Shown: positions 60,085 through 64,000 of the stretch, piece after piece
Position numbering within the stretch: the stretch's first letter is position 1
Layout: every line of letters begins with the position of its first letter
NCBI GenBank assembly: GCA_025201375.1
Contig: JAIWZP010000082.1
Coordinates: 1 to 64,000 of the forward strand
DNA from: Gongronella butleri
Taxonomy: Eukaryota; Mucoromycota; Mucoromycetes; Mucorales; Cunninghamellaceae
DNA length: 64,000 nucleotides
Reading direction: 5' to 3'
Notes under the pieces: model-generated
Seen by the model: only the letters and a program-made list of their open reading frames with translations
Databases searched by the model: none
Told to the model about the DNA's origin: nothing
Translations under genes and position numbers: made by a program

Positions 60085-61886
60085 ATTATATCGTCGTCGG
60101 ATCTCTTTTCAGACCCTCTTGTCCTTTTGGCATACGCCGACCCCACTCTGTACGATATTCTAAACTGGCATTAAATAAAAATGGTGCCTTTTCTTTGCAA
60201 ATGCAATATAATTATTGATACCTTGTTGCTTGTCCCAAATCTGTACCAGTTGATGGTGAAACCCATAAGTCTCCAACGGTGTTGATTTTTTTTTTTTTTG
60301 CGAATCGGATCACTCAGTCCTGAAAAATCTCGAGATTCGTGTTTCCTACAGTAGTGAAAACTCGGAGCCAAATATTATTTTACGCGTTTGTGCCGATGAG
60401 CCTGACCATTTGGCTCATAATTTAGACCAGTAAATAGTCGACTCAACACTCAAGACGCCAATGATTCCAAGTTTTTCGCGAATGGGAGGATCACTCATCA
60501 GTCTTGAGGTGGTACACGTTGGCTGTGATTTAGCTATGATACAGAATGTACAGGGATTTTTACATTTTCAAATGAAAACGGCTGGACTTTTTGTAACACA
60601 CATACAACAGCATACATGACAACAACAGTCCCAGCACCAAGCAGTTCAGCGCTTCAGCCTATGATAAACTTGCTCGGCGCGGCCAATTTTTTTTTTCAGC
60701 GGTCATCCTTAAAACACCATTTTTAGCCCTACGTTGACAAAATTGCCCATTGTTGAAATTCGAAACAACAGACAAAAATGCAGAAAATTGCATTTTATGA
60801 TATGCCAAAATCAGATGATTAGCTCCTTGGTTTTACTGTATATCATTTTTGTAGATACTGTACCTACAGTAAACCACAAAACCAGGCATGTTTACCCAAC
60901 AAGGTGTGAAAGGCGTGGATCTGAGTACCTAAAATTTACTGCCCTAGAATACCTACGGATCCCTTTGCAAAATCGCTGGAAAATCCCAATTTATGAAAAA
61001 CAATACTGCTCGCCACCAAGTGCCCGCCGCTCAATGAATCTTAAATGTCATTTGTGCACTTTAGATATTTGCTTCTCTAAGACAAAGAAAAACCGGGGGT
61101 TGATCGGGTCGTTCACGAGAAAATCAATATTTTTCTAGAGATACACAATTTCGGCCCTGTCGTGCTAAATTGCTATTTGATCTTGCTGAAAATTTACAAG
61201 TGAAAAGAGAAGCAAGGTGCAACGGTCATTTTACGGTACATTACGTAGCATGTCAAGCCGATGCGTAACTTTTGTACACTTGCGACGCCTGATTTAATAT
61301 TTCAATCCCAATTTTCTCGGCAGCGAGCAAGGCTATCCTTGGCAAGTTTGCAATGCCAAAAACGCAGAATCTGATTCTCTGTCAAATAAGCCTATTTTCA
61401 CTGGCGTGCGATGAAAATTGGTCAAGAAATTCATGTTTCTAAAATTTGACATTAATCACCGTTTTCTCGTGATCCGTCAAGCCAACCCCCGATTTTTATT
61501 GCAGATTTGATTACTGTACTGTAGAAAGACGGGGTCAAAGCATTTTCTAATGACATGACTCTCAGATGTCCAATGTGTAGGTTGCCAAACTGATTTCCCT
61601 TTTCTCAGCGCATCAGCCAATCAAGTCGAAGGACCCTCCAAGTGCATTTTGACTTGACCAACTTTTTTTTCTCAAATTTAAAAATAAATCGTTTCGCCAC
61701 CAAAGACTCGTCGCAGCGCTACGAAACTTTCCCAACTATAGAATTCGGCTCCCCTCTTTTCAGAAAAAAATTAAACTCTGACGTGAAACAGCTGGCTCAG
61801 CGAGCGACTTGGCATTGCTGATATCATATTTTGGCTGTAGCGCATTTTTCAAAAAATTATTTCGCGGTAAAATCGTGTTTCAATCA
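60085..61886. other. Gene-free region, decayed repeat
   Basis: AT-rich DNA with no domain-bearing frame. It contains motifs shared with the family A region, for example CCGGGGGTTGATCGGGTCGT at 61091 and CCAACCCCCGATTTTTATTG at 61482, and scattered TACTGTA words at 60835 and 61513. It is probably older copies of the same element. Confidence 0.5.
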
Positions 61887-62463
61887 CTGCCAAACTTAGC
61901 ATCATGTATTTTTTAACACCCCTCTTTTCAGAAAATACATAAAAACCGAAGGTCACTCTGCTGGACGTTGTCGAGAAATGATCCGATTTTATGAAATTAC
62001 ACAAATGCAATACTGTATTGACCACCACAAACCGTAATCCGATCGGTGCCAAATTCAGCCATTAGGTAATTTTGGCATGTCAGTTTATCAACAAACTTTA
62101 AAAATACTGTAAGTGGGTGATTAGGCTGTTGCCGACAATTTTAGAAAATAGGCAATTTGTTCATGATTTTCACCAATTTCGTCTTAAAGACCACAAACCA
62201 CGGATAGATGGTCCCTGAAAACCTACGTATAAAGTTATTTTGGGGCCATCTTTTCCTAAAACTCTTAAAAACCAGAGATTAGCTTAGTCGTTTTACAGAT
62301 GAATCCAAAATAATGCCGTTATTTTCACAAATTTAGCACAGAACCCCGAAATATTAAGTGTAGGTCGATGAAACTGGCACTGTTCGAAAGAGTCGCATTC
62401 GGATGTCATTTTCAGATTGTTTGCACGTCCGATGGACAATCTTTATACCTACGCTTGCAAAAG
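61887..62463 (+). repeat. Left arm of a large inverted repeat
   Basis: Read on the opposite strand, this matches 63417-64000. Matching pairs include CACTGCCAAACTTAGCATC at 61887 against GATGCTAAGTTTGGCAGTG at the window end; GAAACTGGCACTGTTCGAAA at 62370 against its near-complement at 63500; and GATGGACAATCTTTA at 62432 against TAAAGATTGTCCATC at 63437. By eye identity is high (roughly nine in ten) over nearly 580 bp. Confidence 0.85.
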
Positions 62464-62574
62464 TCAGTCAAACATTGGATAAATTTTCAAGCTCGATTTT
62501 CTCGACATCCAAGAAAACAACCATCGATTCTTTTAACGTGTCGAATGCAGTTTCTGAATAGCTGGCGAATGCAA

Positions 62575-63400
62575 CAAGTTTCACCACGATCTGATCAAAA
62601 CTGAAGGAGAAAATAGCTTTTTCGAGCAATTTCTGCAACCGCCTGTTGCTCGAGAACGGCCTAGTAAACCTGTAATTTTTAATCCAGATTTACTAACAAA
62701 CAGGAGGCAAAGCATCTAATGGCATGACTCGCAGCGCGCTAGCTTGGGTTTGAACATTTTGCATCGGTCATTTCACTGCAGGCTGCAGCCCACCACACAA
62801 CAGCAGCGTACAAAAATGTGTACATTAAAAAATTAAAAATTAAAAAAAAAACAAAATTCCATGCAATCCACAGTCATTAATTTGGAAGTGTCAAACCTTA
62901 AATTTTTGAAAAATAATTCGCACCGAGGTAGGCAATTTTCTCAGTCGATCGCCGTTCATGCGTCACTCTTTAAGCATCTTTCTTAAGTTGGGGCGACTTG
63001 CCATCTTGTCTGCTAATCGCAAATCGTCGGGGTTACCTGTTTGGGATGCATTGATCAATCGGGGTTTGAAATTTTCCGTTTTTGGGATCTAAATGTGTGA
63101 CCTCTGAATTTTTCAAAAGTGGTCGTAGCGCTTTGGGGGTTTAAACTTTTTTGTTGCAAAATTTGCGCTGAATGCGATGCAGCTATTTTTGAGCGGGGTC
63201 GACCATGCAGATGGCCAGATGAATGCAAAATAGTACAAAATGAGGTTTTTGCCATTTTTCGAGCCCAAAACAAATCGGGCAGGTCTGTCTTGGGAATTAG
63301 GCTAAAGATCAAGCCGTGATGCAGGTTGTACTGTATTAACGGGCGAGCAGGCTGTAAAAAAAATTCTGGAGGCACAGCAGGCCGGTAAACTTTGAAAAAC
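62575..63400 (+). repeat. Dispersed repeat family A, copy 3 (loop of the inverted repeat)
   Basis: Contains the same ordered blocks as 7288-8450 and 47310-48245: CTCGAGAACGGCCTAGTAAACC, TCAGTCGATCGCCGTTCATGC-like, GTGGTCGTAGCGCTTTGGGG and TTCTGGAGGCACAGCAGGCC. It lies between the two inverted arms, where it is cut short on the right compared with copies 1 and 2. Confidence 0.8.
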
Positions 63401-63416
63401 ACGCTCTTTGGTGTTT

Positions 63417-64000
63417 AATCGACTTTTGCAAGCGTGTAAAGATTGTCCATCGGGCGTGCAAACAATCTGAAAATGACATCCAAATGCGTCTCTTTTGAAC
63501 AGTGCCAGTTTCATCGACCTACACCTAATACTGTATTTCGGGGTTCTGTGCTAAATTTGTGAAAATAACGGCATTTTGGATTCATCTGCAAAACGACCAA
63601 GCCAACCTATAGTTTTTAAGAGTTTCTAGGAAAAGATGGCCCCAAAATAACATAATTCGTAGGTTTTTTTCAGGGACCATCTACAGTATACAGTATATGG
63701 TTTGTGGTCTTTAAGACGAGATTGGTGAAAATCATGAACAAATTGCCTATTTTCTAAAATTGTCGGCAACAGCCTAATCACTCACTTATTTTTAAAGTTT
63801 GTTTATAAACTGACATGCCAAAATTACCTAATGGCTGAATTTGGCACCGGTCGGATTACGGTTTGTGGCGGTCAATATTGCATTTGTGTGATTTCATCAA
63901 ATCAGATCATTTCTCGACAACGTCCAGAGTGACCTTTGGTTTTTATGTATTTTCTGAAAATAGGGGCGTTAAAAAATACGCGATGCTAAGTTTGGCAGTG
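63417..64000 (-). repeat. Right arm of a large inverted repeat, truncated by the window
   Basis: The reverse complement of the arm at 61887-62463. It is still in alignment at the last base of the window, so the full arm is longer than seen. It contains a TACAGTATACAGTATA insertion near 63684 compared with the left arm. Confidence 0.85.

Overview
The window is nuclear DNA of a fungus, most probably an early-diverging, Mucoromycota-type lineage. That placement is an inference. It rests on compact gene spacing, many short GT-AG introns with long poly-T or poly-A runs, fungal polarity and lipid-signalling genes (Bud6/Aip3, Pik1) and genes absent from budding yeast (MPDU1, DHX35, NDUFA12). About 22 protein genes can be supported. 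Most are conserved housekeeping genes whose exons can be joined in frame by eye. No rRNA, tRNA, CRISPR or prokaryotic operon was seen.

Layout. Positions 1-3.9 kb: a truncated Ser-rich reading frame divergent from a five-exon Tnp2/CACTA-type transposase. 4.7-6.6 kb: a TATA box followed by a tandem array in which each ~160-bp unit is a complete exon plus intron. 6.7-8.7 kb: minisatellite, dispersed repeat copy 1 and a TACTGTA-rich tract. 9.3-15 kb: a PWWP chromatin reader, a tail-anchored glycerate-kinase-like P-loop protein, MPDU1 and a CD2BP2/Lin1-like protein. 15.2-17 kb: dispersed repeat family B. 17-31.3 kb: DHX35, uL14, a coiled-coil (possible kinetochore) protein, Rab2, eIF4A3/Fal1, NDUFA12 and an orphan seven-helix membrane protein. 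31.3-33.5 kb: repeat family B again. 33.5-45.4 kb: RTF1, an AtuA-like protein, a beta-trefoil protein, mitochondrial bS16, mitochondrial-type prolyl-tRNA synthetase and TOM7. 45.4-48.9 kb: TACTGTA clusters and repeat copy 2. 48.9-60.1 kb: SmD1, Bud6/Aip3, two paralogous secreted cysteine-rich peptide precursors and the PI4K Pik1. 60.1-64 kb: gene-free, with repeat copy 3 held inside a large inverted repeat that runs off the window.

Functional themes are splicing and mRNA biology (DHX35, eIF4A3, SmD1, Lin1-like), transcription and chromatin (RTF1, PWWP protein), mitochondria (NDUFA12, bS16m, ProRS, TOM7) and secretion or polarity (Rab2, Pik1, Bud6, MPDU1). These genes are not an operon; they are interleaved on both strands with short divergent or convergent spacers.

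Most worth following up: the exon-intron tandem array at 5.1-6.2 kb; the two-gene cysteine-rich secreted peptide family at 53.5-54.6 kb, each gene with a TATA box exactly 78 nt before its ATG; the foldback element at the right edge; the recurrent CTGACGCG plus poly-T module inside introns; and a Rab2 P-loop split over 22-nt and 11-nt microexons.
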